DNA from: an uncultured Poribacteria bacterium
GTDB lineage: Bacteria; Poribacteria; WGA-4E; WGA-3G
Reading direction: 5' to 3'
NCBI GenBank assembly: GCA_958295855.1
Contig: OY282383.1
Coordinates: 3,762,481-3,826,480 of the forward strand
Length of the DNA: 64,000 nt
Shown here: in pieces, positions 35,071 through 44,101 of the stretch
Numbering within the stretch: the stretch's first letter is position 1
Layout of the letters: each line of letters opens with the position of its first letter
Translations under genes and position numbers: made by a program
Notes under the pieces: model-generated
Told to the model about the DNA's origin: nothing
What the model saw: the letters and a program-made list of their open reading frames with translations, nothing else
Databases searched by the model: none

Positions 35071-35484
35071 TCACCATGCCTCTTCAATCCATTCATTGTC
35101 ATGGGCTGGATTGTAGATGAGCCCTTTTCTGATGTCAAGGCAGAGGTCCAGCAGTTCCAAAATGATGTGCCCAATAAGAACGGGTACATCCGCTGGCACA
35201 GCCGTTACATCCATCGTTCCCTTGCGTTCCAAGAGTGTAAATTGGACCGTCGAATACACGATGCGGTCTACGATGCCATTCGTGGTCTTCGCCCGTGTGC
35301 TGCCGACAGGAGTCAAACCGAGGTGTTCAATGAGCGGTTGGGGCAATGACAAACGCGTTGCCCCAGTATCAACGATCGCATCTGTGACGATGACTTGCCG
35401 AATCTCTTCGGGTTTGATAAATCCTGCATCTGCCACATTTAGATCCGCTAGATTCACGAGTGCTATTCTTGCCGTATGTCTCAT
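35071..35484 (-). CDS. Retropepsin-like aspartic protease (clan AA)
   Basis: 137 residues. The active-site motif is IVDTGATRLSLP, followed by an ILGH-like IGHIILELLDL; the size suits one half of a homodimeric retropepsin fold. No signal peptide, so cytoplasmic. Substrate unknown. It is embedded between the two copies of the duplicated coiled-coil gene, all on the same strand. The coiled-coil proteins might be its partners or targets, but that is only inference from position. Confidence 0.8.
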   Translation of the reverse strand: MRHTARIALVNLADLNVADAGFIKPEEIRQVIVTDAIVDTGATRLSLPQPLIEHLGLTPVGSTRAKTTNGIVDRIVYSTVQFTLLERKGTMDVTAVPADVPVLIGHIILELLDLCLDIRKGLIYNPAHDNEWIEEAW

Positions 35485-35576
35485 GTGTCTGTTTCTCCTG
35501 TTTGCAAGGACCCTGTCGGGTAGTAGGCTTCTGGCAATTTTGAAAAGTTGGGAATAGGAGTGCCTTCTCTTCCGCG

Positions 35577-36073
35577 GAAGTCAAATTTTGCTGCGAAAGA
35601 ACTTCACGTGTTTTTGATGAGAGTGCAAAATGTGTGGCAGGTCAGGTTTTTTCTTAAAAAAACAAGCGATGGCTAACAAGCTCAACCCAAAACACTCTTA
35701 ACCAATGCCGCCAGCGCGATTGCTGTCGGTGTAATCCACGCGGCATGCTTCCAGAAGCGCGTAGAGAAGGCACGCTCACCGCGCAAAAACGCAATATCGC
35801 TGCGCAAGCCGGCGATCTCTTCCATCACTCTGTCAAACTTATCTTCCAAGCGACCCTGGCGTGTTTCCATGCCCTCCAGCCGCTTGTCCTGCGCATCAAA
35901 ACGCGCATCTATCTGCTTGTCCTGCGCATCAAAACGCGCATCCATCTGCTTGTCCTGCGCGTCTATCCGCTTGTCCTGCGCATCAAAACGCGCATCCATC
36001 CGTTTGTCCTGCGCATCAAAACGCGCGAGGATAAATTCTTTTAACTCTTGGACTGTCATGTTTTTTCTCCTCG
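35577..36073. repeat. Direct duplication, right copy
   Basis: Second copy of the segment at 34468-34929, about 35 bases longer because of extra coding repeats in the embedded gene. Confidence 0.85.
35682..36059 (-). CDS. Coiled-coil protein with C-terminal membrane anchor, copy 2
   Basis: 125 residues. Identical in plan and almost in sequence to the protein at 34571-34915, but with one more 11-residue unit of the RFDAQDKRIDA kind (33 bases). The last ~65 residues, including the membrane helix, are nearly unchanged. GAGGAG seven bases before the ATG. The difference between copies shows repeat-number change by slippage or recombination. Confidence 0.7.
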   Translation of the reverse strand: MTVQELKEFILARFDAQDKRMDARFDAQDKRIDAQDKQMDARFDAQDKQIDARFDAQDKRLEGMETRQGRLEDKFDRVMEEIAGLRSDIAFLRGERAFSTRFWKHAAWITPTAIALAALVKSVLG

Positions 36074-36112
36074 GAAAATCTTACCTGTGTCCATTAACCT
36101 TATCTTACGAGG

Positions 36113-36127
36113 CAGTGCGAGGCACTG
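36113..36127. repeat. Palindrome CAGTGC-GAG-GCACTG
   Basis: Perfect six-bp stem around GAG, in the 36060-36389 gap. That gap also holds a palindrome A and no gene. Confidence 0.5.
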
Positions 36128-36252
36128 TCAGGATGACAGCGTTGCACAGCTTGCACCCCGACAGTGTCGAGGATATTAAACCACAAAATTCGTAAAAATG
36201 CCACGTTTTTTCTCAAAACATTGTATAACAGAACATTTCGTATTGGTATGTA

Positions 36253-36269
36253 CCCCCGCAAAGCGGGGG
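36253..36269. repeat. Palindrome A (CCCCCGCAAAGCGGGGG)
   Basis: With outer arms GGTATGTA / TATTGT. Lies ~120 bases beyond the stop of the VWA gene (minus strand). Confidence 0.8.
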
Positions 36270-36389
36270 TATTGTGTTTGAATCGGAAAGAAAACAGAAT
36301 GATACTGGCATCGTGCCCTACGGGAAGCGGGCACCTCTCTATGTGAGTTGTCACTTTGTGGAACAGCGAAGTTTTGAGAATAGCAGGCT

Positions 36390-38750
36390 TTACACCAAAC
36401 CGCCCCGTTTTCGCAAGAACCATTCAAAGCCGAGTAGCGCGATGACTGCACCGAAGATTAGCGGTATATCCCAGATATCCACATCTGTAATTTTTGACGT
36501 GGCACTCTCCACAAGTGGAATCTGATTTACCAGTTGGGATGCCTCCTCAATCGGGTAGTATTTTCCACCGCTGCCTTCAGCAAGCGTTTTGAGCAGGGAA
36601 ACATTGAGTTCTGCGTTACTAAATTCGGCGTAAGACGTTTTCACCTCAAAGAGACCTTGCTGTTCACCGAGGTCTTCGTCCTCAAGTGTACCGGTTGCGG
36701 TGACAGTATATTCACCGTATCGGTTTGGGATAAAACGCGCCGTGTAGACTCCATCCTTACCGAGTACTTGCTCAAGTGTCAACTGTTTACGCTTCCCTGT
36801 TTCGTCAACAATAACGGCCCGTAGTTTTGCCTTGTTTGTCAATTCAAACTGTGTATCTATAGCGGTGACTTCAATCACAACAGGCTCTTTTAAGGTGTAA
36901 GCTGTTTTTGCAATATCAAGTTTAAGGTGTTCCTTTGGCGCAGTTGTCAACCACTTCGCTGCCTGCCGCCAGAAGCGTTCAAAACTATCATCTTCGTGCG
37001 GCCTGCCCATCTGCCAGTGCCATGAGCTGTGTGGGGTAAACACCATGACGCGCCCCGCGTTGTAATTGTGGGTGGCGATGAGGATACGATTGCCAAATTG
37101 ATTGCGCTCGCTCGGGTGTTGTGCAAGCACGGTGGTTCCCGCTTTCGCACGTTTGACTTTGCTATAGCCGATGAGCGGGGGCAGGTTTGTCCAACGTTCA
37201 AGATTTTCCGCAGGGCTGCTTGCCAACGCCATCAACGTTTCCATTTTCCCTTCCGGCGTCAGTTGTAATTTGTAACCTGTGTCTTCGCTCGGTTGCGAAT
37301 TGGCACCTCGCGCAGTCCGTCGCCTAGGCGTTATCGGAGGTGGCGGGGAGCCTAACTCCAATTCTATAGGGAGGCATTGCGCAATCGGGGTGTTGATATA
37401 GGATTTAGAAATCTCGTGATTGCCTAAAGAGCTCGTGCCGCCTAACATAAGAAAGCCACCGCCTCGCGTTCGCACGAACTCCACTGTGTTCTCTAGTTGC
37501 GTCCTGGTAAATTGGGAGGCATCCACGTTACCAAAAATAATAGCGTCAAAATCAAAAAGCACCTCTTTTGACTCCGGATAGAATCTAAAGGCGTGCCCTG
37601 TGTCTGTATGAGTACCGCCATAAAGGCTATCGCTCGTGAAATACCGATCGGTTAATTGGATGTTCGGGTCATTTTTGAGCGTGCGTTTGATGAACCCAAA
37701 TTCATAGCGCGGTTTCCCATCAACAAATAGAATTTTTACACGTTTGGTAGGTGCCACCTTCATCAGAAACGTTTTTGTATTGTTTTGCAGAACCGCCTCA
37801 GTTTCTGTCGACTGAACATGTACTTCAAATCTTTGGGTTCCCGGTTCACGAGGAATGAACTTAAGTGGCACACGTGCTGCTTGCGTGTCATTATCAACAT
37901 CTACCGTATCCAGGAGCCGCCCGTTGCTCGTTACTTGAACCTTCACCTTCTTCCCTTTGAATCCTTGCCGCTTCACCGTCGCCCACATCTCAACTGGAAA
38001 ATCTTCCTCTGCGGTGCGCGGGGCATCTACCTTGACTAACTCCAGGTCAGCAGGGCCCTCTTCTGAGCCAATTCCAACAGTGTGGATAGGCAGTTTTCGC
38101 TCACGGATTTGCATGGCGAATTTTGCGATGTCTGTGCCGCTTCTGTCAACCCCGTCTGTCAGCAGCACGAGCCCCGAAAGTGGGACTCCCTGCAGGTCGT
38201 CCAAGGCTTCGTTCAGTGCCTGCGGAATGTTTGTACTTTCGCCTTCCGCGCTAGTCAGTGCCTCACTCGGGATGCGTTTTGCAGTGGTGTCAAATCCAAA
38301 AAGCCGTACTTTGAATTTCGCATTCAGTTTTTCAAGGAGCCCTTCTTCCCCTTTTTTTGTCGTCGCGCTTTCCAAACTCGCATCTCCAAACAGCAGCGTA
38401 TTCACACGGCTCAGTCGCGTTACCGCATCAGCAGAATCCGTAATTTGCATACTCTTGGACTTGTCAACCATCACCAACAGATACGAATCATCAGGGTTGG
38501 TTTGGTAAATCGTTAGGAACGGTTTAAGCAGACAGAAGGCGAGGAAACAGAGCACAATTGTACGAAGAAAAATGAGAAATCCGCGGAACCAGCGACCGGT
38601 GCGGCCGCTTGTGCTCCGATATGCCCATATCGTAGCGGCAACAAGTGCACCTAACAGAACAACAATAAGGAGCCCAGGTAAAGGTACCCCTAACGAGAAA
38701 TTTCCCTCTCGAAAAACGTCGATAGGGTATTTCATCAGTTTTTCAAACAT
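36390..38750 (-). CDS. VWA and glutamine-amidotransferase-like membrane protein
   Basis: 786 residues. Two N-terminal membrane helices (~22-42 and ~55-75), a von Willebrand A domain with MIDAS DKSKS (~95) and LLTDGVD (~200), and a beta-sandwich region. A class-I amidotransferase-like domain follows (KILFVDGKPRYEFGFIKRTL, then GGGFLMLGGTSSLGNHE), and a C-terminal helix (~765) ends the protein. Similar BatA/amidotransferase-like proteins partner MoxR ATPases in envelope stress or complex assembly; a MoxR gene lies 6.5 kb away. No strong ribosome site; an alternative start lies five codons downstream. Confidence 0.85.
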   Translation of the reverse strand: MFEKLMKYPIDVFREGNFSLGVPLPGLLIVVLLGALVAATIWAYRSTSGRTGRWFRGFLIFLRTIVLCFLAFCLLKPFLTIYQTNPDDSYLLVMVDKSKSMQITDSADAVTRLSRVNTLLFGDASLESATTKKGEEGLLEKLNAKFKVRLFGFDTTAKRIPSEALTSAEGESTNIPQALNEALDDLQGVPLSGLVLLTDGVDRSGTDIAKFAMQIRERKLPIHTVGIGSEEGPADLELVKVDAPRTAEEDFPVEMWATVKRQGFKGKKVKVQVTSNGRLLDTVDVDNDTQAARVPLKFIPREPGTQRFEVHVQSTETEAVLQNNTKTFLMKVAPTKRVKILFVDGKPRYEFGFIKRTLKNDPNIQLTDRYFTSDSLYGGTHTDTGHAFRFYPESKEVLFDFDAIIFGNVDASQFTRTQLENTVEFVRTRGGGFLMLGGTSSLGNHEISKSYINTPIAQCLPIELELGSPPPPITPRRRTARGANSQPSEDTGYKLQLTPEGKMETLMALASSPAENLERWTNLPPLIGYSKVKRAKAGTTVLAQHPSERNQFGNRILIATHNYNAGRVMVFTPHSSWHWQMGRPHEDDSFERFWRQAAKWLTTAPKEHLKLDIAKTAYTLKEPVVIEVTAIDTQFELTNKAKLRAVIVDETGKRKQLTLEQVLGKDGVYTARFIPNRYGEYTVTATGTLEDEDLGEQQGLFEVKTSYAEFSNAELNVSLLKTLAEGSGGKYYPIEEASQLVNQIPLVESATSKITDVDIWDIPLIFGAVIALLGFEWFLRKRGGLV

Positions 38751-38906
38751 TTTTAATAATTGGGCTTCTTCACCGATGCACCTGACAGGTTAATCGGGTT
38801 TCTGATGAAACCGGGGCTTCACTGGTGATAATTAAGCCGCAAGCCCGGTACCAAAATAAAGCCTCTCTCCTTACATATATTACAGCCGATTGAAAACAAG
38901 GTCAAT

Positions 38907-39959
38907 TTAAACACCTGATGCGGATAGCCTGACAGGTTGACATAAGTGTGCAGATTCATGCAATGCATCAATAACGCGCATATTTCCGAGCGCGTCTGCA
39001 ATCGGTAAGCGGGTTGGTGTGCCAGTTTCTATCGCTTCACACAGATTCAAAATTTCAGCGCCATAAGGATTGACACCGGCAACGCTGAAGGTTTCCCCGT
39101 TCACTATGAAATGCGATTCCGCTTCTCCGTTGCCCCATGCACTCTGAACGAAGAGGCTTCCCTCTGTTCCAGCAACTTCGTAAGATTCTCGCCACGTCCA
39201 ACCGAAACTACAATCCAATTGCCCCGTAATGCCGTTTCCAAAATCTAATGTCCCAATTAAGGTTTCCCAGACGTTGTTAATGGGTTCGAACTTGCCCGTT
39301 GCCCAGACAAACTGGGGTTCCATTCCGACGAGGTAGCGTATAATGTTGATACAGTAACATCCCAGGTCCATCACAGCACCACCACCGAGGTCGCCTCTTA
39401 ATCGCCAATTTTGCCGGTCTGCCTTCCGAATATGGGCTTGCAAGCTACGCCCTAAACCTGTTGAAAAAGTAGAGCGTGCATAGCGTACTTCCCCGATTGC
39501 GCCTTCCTCAATCTTCTGCTTCACCGCGAGTGTCAACGGGTGATGCCGATACATGAACGCTTCCATTAAGCAGATGTCGGCGCGCGCCGTGACCTGAATC
39601 ATCTGTTCTAACTGGGTGGTGTTAACAGCGATCGGTTTCTCAACGAGGATGCCCTTAACGCCACATCGCACCGCTTCCAACACATTTTTGAGATGACTTG
39701 AGGGCCACGTTGCAACTACCAAGACATCGGGTTGCTGTTTCTCCAGCATCTGCCGAAGTTCGTTGTAGGTGTTCTGAACGTTATATTCGGTAGCAAAGCG
39801 CGAAAGTGCTTCAAATTTCTCATCGCAGGCACCTACAATTTCGATGTCGGGCAGCGCACGCCACGCGTTCCCGTGTGCGTGAGAAATACCGCCACACCCG
39901 ACGATTGCTACGCGATATCTTGGCAAAGTTTGCAAGCCAATATTGGGAGATTTAGACAT
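38907..39959 (-). CDS. Gfo/Idh/MocA family oxidoreductase
   Basis: 350 residues. NAD(P) motif VAIVGCGGISHAHG, catalytic-lysine motif VEKPIAVNTTQLE, and GGGAVMDLGCYCINIIRYL in the C-terminal domain. A probable sugar/polyol dehydrogenase. AAGGAG six bases before the ATG. Last of a run of four same-strand genes (DapA-like, then three oxidoreductases) that probably forms a catabolic operon read from 43319 down to 38907. Confidence 0.88.
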   Translation of the reverse strand: MSKSPNIGLQTLPRYRVAIVGCGGISHAHGNAWRALPDIEIVGACDEKFEALSRFATEYNVQNTYNELRQMLEKQQPDVLVVATWPSSHLKNVLEAVRCGVKGILVEKPIAVNTTQLEQMIQVTARADICLMEAFMYRHHPLTLAVKQKIEEGAIGEVRYARSTFSTGLGRSLQAHIRKADRQNWRLRGDLGGGAVMDLGCYCINIIRYLVGMEPQFVWATGKFEPINNVWETLIGTLDFGNGITGQLDCSFGWTWRESYEVAGTEGSLFVQSAWGNGEAESHFIVNGETFSVAGVNPYGAEILNLCEAIETGTPTRLPIADALGNMRVIDALHESAHLCQPVRLSASGV

Positions 39960-40024
39960 AGCCTACTCCTTATTGTTAGAGCGTCGCTGCGATGCGCGTT
40001 GTGAATCCACAATTAGGCACGCAT

Positions 40025-41002
40025 TTATAGTAGTTCTGCCACGGGTACCGGCCTGTTTTCTTGGGCAGATCGGTTTGCTGCAAGTGATATTGCGAGTGTT
40101 TTGACAGCATCACTGTAAGGGCTCAAGATGTTAGCGGCATCGCCACTCTGGACTGCTTCGACAAAAATTTCATCAATTGTCGGGCCCGGTGCTGTTTTCT
40201 CCACCCATTCTCCGGATTCTCGTACTGAGACTCTTGCGGGATTCCAATTGAGCATCTGCGCTTCATAGAAGATATCAAGGACGTTTGCCTGCGACCAGTC
40301 GCCCGGATCATACGCCCACGTGGCAGTCAATGCACCAATAGCACCGCTCGTAAACTGAATTGCGATGCTGTTGGTATCGGGGCAATCGGTGTCTTTCAGT
40401 ACCCTGTTTGCCTGCATTGCGTAAACGGTTTCCACTTCTCCGCCGAGGTAACGCATCATGTCAATTGTGTGTGTCGCTTGTTCGACAAGTTGGCCTCCCG
40501 ATTTGTTCATTTGCCGGAGCCATGCGCCCGGGTCTCCGTGGCCGGTACCGCACCAGTACTTGCCAACAACCATGTTAAGCGGGATGTCCTGAAGGAGGTC
40601 CCGCACTATCCGCGTTGAGCCGAGGTAGCGCAGTTGATAGCCGACGCAGGTTATCAAATCTGCTTTCGCCACTGCTGCTTCAATCTCACGGGCGATGTCC
40701 ATATTGATTGCGACTGGTTTCTCAACGAAAAACGGTAACCCCCGCGCAATCACATCTAACTCCGGCTGGCCATGGGCGAAAACGGGGAGACTTAAGTAGA
40801 CTGCATCCAAGTCATCTCGTTCCAAGAGGGCACTGTGGACTGTATAGGCTTGTGCGTTGTGGTTTTCCGCTGCACTTTGGGCACGGTTCGGTTGAACATC
40901 ACACACGGCGACGATACGTGCACCTTCCACACCTGATAACTGATTCATGTGCCCATTTGCATTACCACCACACCCAATAAATCCGATTTTAACCTCTTTC
41001 AT
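40025..41002 (-). CDS. Gfo/Idh/MocA family oxidoreductase
   Basis: 325 residues. IGFIGCGGNANGHMNQL Rossmann motif, FVEKPVAINMDIA with the catalytic lysine, and KSGGQLVEQATHTIDMMRYL for the substrate site. AAGGAG four bases before the ATG. Separated by only ~30 bases from the upstream oxidoreductase gene. Substrate not evident. Confidence 0.88.
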   Translation of the reverse strand: MKEVKIGFIGCGGNANGHMNQLSGVEGARIVAVCDVQPNRAQSAAENHNAQAYTVHSALLERDDLDAVYLSLPVFAHGQPELDVIARGLPFFVEKPVAINMDIAREIEAAVAKADLITCVGYQLRYLGSTRIVRDLLQDIPLNMVVGKYWCGTGHGDPGAWLRQMNKSGGQLVEQATHTIDMMRYLGGEVETVYAMQANRVLKDTDCPDTNSIAIQFTSGAIGALTATWAYDPGDWSQANVLDIFYEAQMLNWNPARVSVRESGEWVEKTAPGPTIDEIFVEAVQSGDAANILSPYSDAVKTLAISLAANRSAQENRPVPVAELL

Positions 41003-41034
41003 TTTTCTCCTTGCGGGCGGGGTTTCTACCCCAG

Positions 41035-42249
41035 TTAACGTGCCTTAAAATTAACCTGTAACGCTTTCTCAATATCTGCTCGCGGATGAATCCCAAACTG
41101 CGCCTCAAAATTCCTGTCGAACGCGGCCTCTTCGTCTGCATCGGGCGAAAGTGGGAGTTGCACCGGTTGGCGATTCATCCGGATAGAACGGTGCGCGGCA
41201 ATCACCATCTCCTGATCGGCTCTGCCCATTTCTCCTGTCCAGAGGGGTTGCGTGTCTTCGCGCACCGCGCGCCCGATGCCGTCGAGCATCGTCGCCAATG
41301 AGATACCTCCCTCCGATATTTGGGTATGCCGATAGGGATTTACCCACTCAACAGTGCCACCTAACGATGCGGGAAGCTCTACAAAGATGCGCTGCAACAC
41401 GCCATTCTCGCTATATTCTCTCTGAAATTCGTACGTTTGTGCTTTCCCCGCGCGTTGTGTGATGTCCGCATCCGTGCAAACGTTGACTGTTTCACCGCCG
41501 GAAGCCCCTTGGTTGCCATTTGTAATGATGGTGCCACGTTCCCCGCACGTTTCAAAACCGACGAGATTATTCCGTCCGAGACATCCGTTCTTATTCCCTA
41601 CCATCGCGATACCGAGCCCACCGTTGTCAAAATCGACGGCATAAAATTCAAGGTTTTCTGAATTAAAATCCCGTTTTGCTCTGTCAACGTAAGGCACTAC
41701 TGGCATCGTATGCCCGATGCTACTCACGGTTGTCGGCACAGCATCCATACGGCACCGTATCGCCGCAAGCCCATGGTAGCCAGTGGTTGAAAAGAGCCTA
41801 TAGCATTTGTGAACCTTACCGATTACACCTTCTCTGATAAGCTTGCACACAAACTGTTCAATAGGGACAAACGGAAAATTCTCGGAGGTTTGGAGTTTAA
41901 TCCCGTTTTCGGCGGCATCCGCTATCATCATGTCCATCAAGCCGAGCGTCGGCGCGAGCCCTGTCTCAACGTTATGCGAGATGCCACAACGGGAGAGATA
42001 GCAGGAAACAATATGGTGAAGCGGTGCAGGCACTACAACATTGCACACATCCGGTGACATCTCGTCAACCATTTTCCGGACATCGGTGTAGCCTTTGACT
42101 CCGAGTTTCGCTGCGCCCCTCTCTGCTGATTCCCGGTGCGCATCGCACACCGCGACTACTTCAAAGGTGTCCTCTAATGCAGCAGTTGTTGACAGATGCG
42201 CGGCACCACGTCTGCCGTGGCCGATTAAGGCGTATTTTAGACGTGACAT
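41035..42249 (-). CDS. Gfo/Idh/MocA-fold protein lacking the EKP motif
   Basis: 404 residues. N-terminal YALIGHGRRGAAHLSTTA is a slightly altered dinucleotide site. Where the family has EKP, this protein reads NVETGLAPTLG, so the usual catalytic lysine is missing. The C-terminal half has SSIGHTMPVVPYVDRAKRDF and is long. Either an enzyme using another residue or a binding protein. First of the three oxidoreductase genes in this operon. Confidence 0.78.
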   Translation of the reverse strand: MSRLKYALIGHGRRGAAHLSTTAALEDTFEVVAVCDAHRESAERGAAKLGVKGYTDVRKMVDEMSPDVCNVVVPAPLHHIVSCYLSRCGISHNVETGLAPTLGLMDMMIADAAENGIKLQTSENFPFVPIEQFVCKLIREGVIGKVHKCYRLFSTTGYHGLAAIRCRMDAVPTTVSSIGHTMPVVPYVDRAKRDFNSENLEFYAVDFDNGGLGIAMVGNKNGCLGRNNLVGFETCGERGTIITNGNQGASGGETVNVCTDADITQRAGKAQTYEFQREYSENGVLQRIFVELPASLGGTVEWVNPYRHTQISEGGISLATMLDGIGRAVREDTQPLWTGEMGRADQEMVIAAHRSIRMNRQPVQLPLSPDADEEAAFDRNFEAQFGIHPRADIEKALQVNFKAR

Positions 42250-42270
42250 TTTGCTACTTTAACTCCGTTT

Positions 42271-42367
42271 GGGTTACGGCACGCGGAGCGGGCCTACTAC
42301 TGGGTTACGGCACGCGGAGCGGGCCTACTACTGGGTCACGGAGAACCCGCGGAGCGGGTCTACTACT
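42271..42367. repeat. Three tandem units of a CGGAGCGGG-type repeat
   Basis: Units of ~30 bases (GGGTTACGGCACGCGGAGCG with GGCCTACTACT after it, twice), then a variant with CCCGC-GGA-GCGGG at ~42346-42358. A single relative is at 52921-52933. Lies between the DapA-like gene and the oxidoreductase genes. Confidence 0.75.
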
Positions 42368-42371
42368 CTGT

Positions 42372-43319
42372 TTAGTTAACACACGGGTAGCCGACTGCCT
42401 CAAGATTTGCTCGGATTTTGTCTATTTCAGTTGTGGACAATTGGCGGAGTGGCCGGCGCATGGTGATTGATGGAAATCTTCCCATCAACCAGCGTGCACA
42501 CTTCATCCGCTGATGAGCATCACTGCTCGGCTCACCGAAGTTGTAAACAATCCTTGCCAATGCATCCACCTGTTTGCGCGCTTTGCGAGCACCCAGCAAA
42601 TCATCGTTGAGTGCGGCGTGTACTACGGCAACCATTAGCTCGGGAACAAACCCTGCAAAACCGATGAGTGCGCCGTCACTGCCCTCCAAAAGCGAAGCGA
42701 GCAGATATTCATCATGGCAGGTGAGGATGGGGATGTGTGGTGCTGCCGCTTTCAGTTGTTCATAGTCCCATCGCCACCGTGCCATCTCGCGCGTTCCCAT
42801 CTTAATGCATACAACCTGTGGAATTTTCACTATTTCCAACATCTCTTCAAGGCTATAGCCCGCCTTTGTCCATGCAGGGTACTGATGCACGATAATAGGG
42901 ATGTCTGCGCCTTCTGCAACATCTTGAAAAAAACCGACCGCGGTTTCAGGTGTGCGTCCAAACCGCAGCCAGTGATGGGCAGGCATTAGCAGGATAGCAT
43001 CCGCCCCAGCTTCCTTCGCAGCCAACGCGTCATCAATCGCTGGGAGGCTTCCTTCCGCGCTAACCCCAGAAACCACCTTAACCTGGGCACCGACAGCTTC
43101 AGCGGTGACTTGCGTAACCCGCTGTCGTTCGTGTGGACGGAGGGACATAATTTCGCCGGTGTGCCCGTTACAGACAACGCCTTTTATGCCATCAACGCTG
43201 GCGAGTTCCTGCATATATTGACGCAACCCGGCTTCGTCAATTGATTCGTCTGGATGAAAGGGGCAGAGCGTTGCCGGAAATACGCCTGCCCAAGGATGAT
43301 GCTGCCAATTCAGATTCAT
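42372..43319 (-). CDS. Dihydrodipicolinate synthase (DapA)/N-acetylneuraminate lyase family aldolase
   Basis: 315 residues, TIM-barrel family. VCNGHTGE matches the GTTGE-like substrate loop, IVHQYPAW holds the active-site Tyr, and VVCIKMGTRE holds the Schiff-base Lys. Because it sits with sugar-type oxidoreductases, cleavage of a keto-acid sugar is more likely than lysine synthesis. The ATG at 43319 begins the conserved region; GGGAGGG is 13 bases upstream, rather far. Confidence 0.85.
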   Translation of the reverse strand: MNLNWQHHPWAGVFPATLCPFHPDESIDEAGLRQYMQELASVDGIKGVVCNGHTGEIMSLRPHERQRVTQVTAEAVGAQVKVVSGVSAEGSLPAIDDALAAKEAGADAILLMPAHHWLRFGRTPETAVGFFQDVAEGADIPIIVHQYPAWTKAGYSLEEMLEIVKIPQVVCIKMGTREMARWRWDYEQLKAAAPHIPILTCHDEYLLASLLEGSDGALIGFAGFVPELMVAVVHAALNDDLLGARKARKQVDALARIVYNFGEPSSDAHQRMKCARWLMGRFPSITMRRPLRQLSTTEIDKIRANLEAVGYPCVN

Positions 43320-43398
43320 GAATTTATCTATTCCCTCCCTTATGACGCATGAGGAGAAATGCTGAGGCACAAGAACCTCGCGCCTATATAAAGACGCT

Positions 43399-43426
43399 GT
43401 AGGAGCGATCTCCGAATCTCGATACC
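43399..43426. repeat. Dispersed repeat E, copy 1
   Basis: GTAGGAGCGATCTCCGAATC followed by TCGATACC; 23 of 28 bases match the copy inside ccmH at 46549-46576. The 43320-43599 gap holds nothing else I can identify. Confidence 0.55.
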
Positions 43427-43599
43427 GTCAAAGGCCCGTTTTACGCACTGCCCTACACGGATAAACACGGAATTCCGTAATACTTTTCAATTTAACCTTA
43501 TTTTAACTTGATTTTGAATGCAAAGTCAAGTATTATTTTAAAGAGAAGATTTATTCCTTGGGCGATTTCGTATCATTCGTATTCCTGGAGGGTGTTCAC

Positions 43600-44034
43600 A
43601 TGAAACAGAGACGACTTAAAATCATCGCTGCCAGTGTCATTTTGCTCGTCGCTATGGCATTTTTGGTGGTGGCTGGGATTAGAAGTACCAGTGTGCGGCA
43701 TTTTACACCTGCTGCGCTTGTAGCGAATGCAAACGCAGTTGACAATCAAAAGGTTCAGGTCGATGGCATTATTTTGGAGGGAAGTTCCAAATGGGACGCG
43801 GTTAATTTTGAGCTAACCTTTGCTGTGCGAGAACGGGAAGGTAGCGAGACAGTCAACGTCATTTACGCCGACCGGCTCAAACCGGATAACTTTACTGATG
43901 GCGGCAGCGTTTTTGTGGAAGGTAGGTACGATGCAACACAAAACCTGATTGTCGCTTCTAAGCTGATGACGAAGTGTGCTTCCAAATACGAGGGAGCGGA
44001 AAGCGTTACAATGACAAGTCGTGCAGGTGGCTAG
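43600..44034 (+). CDS. ccmE: Cytochrome c maturation haem chaperone CcmE, CXXXY type
   Basis: 144 residues. One N-terminal membrane anchor (~8-27), then the periplasmic OB-fold (DNQKVQVDGIILEGS, VIYADRLKPDNFTDGGSVFVEGRYD). The haem-binding position near the C-terminus reads TKCASKYEG: Cys126 and Tyr130 form a CXXXY motif instead of the usual HXXXY. CcmE carries haem from CcmC/CcmAB to the CcmF/H ligase. GGAGG eight bases before the ATG sets the start, 14 codons into the longer frame. Confidence 0.9.
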   Translation: MKQRRLKIIAASVILLVAMAFLVVAGIRSTSVRHFTPAALVANANAVDNQKVQVDGIILEGSSKWDAVNFELTFAVREREGSETVNVIYADRLKPDNFTDGGSVFVEGRYDATQNLIVASKLMTKCASKYEGAESVTMTSRAGG

Positions 44035-44036
44035 TT

Positions 44037-44053
44037 CCCCCGCAAAGCGGGGG
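44037..44053. repeat. Palindrome A two bases after the ccmE stop
   Basis: CCCCCGCAAAGCGGGGG between ccmE and ccmF. In the transcript it would form a strong hairpin between the two coding regions and might affect relative expression or mRNA stability. Confidence 0.8.
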
Positions 44054-44101
44054 CATCAGCCCTTTGGGGTTTGTAACCCCGATGAGGAGGCATAAAAACA
44101 A

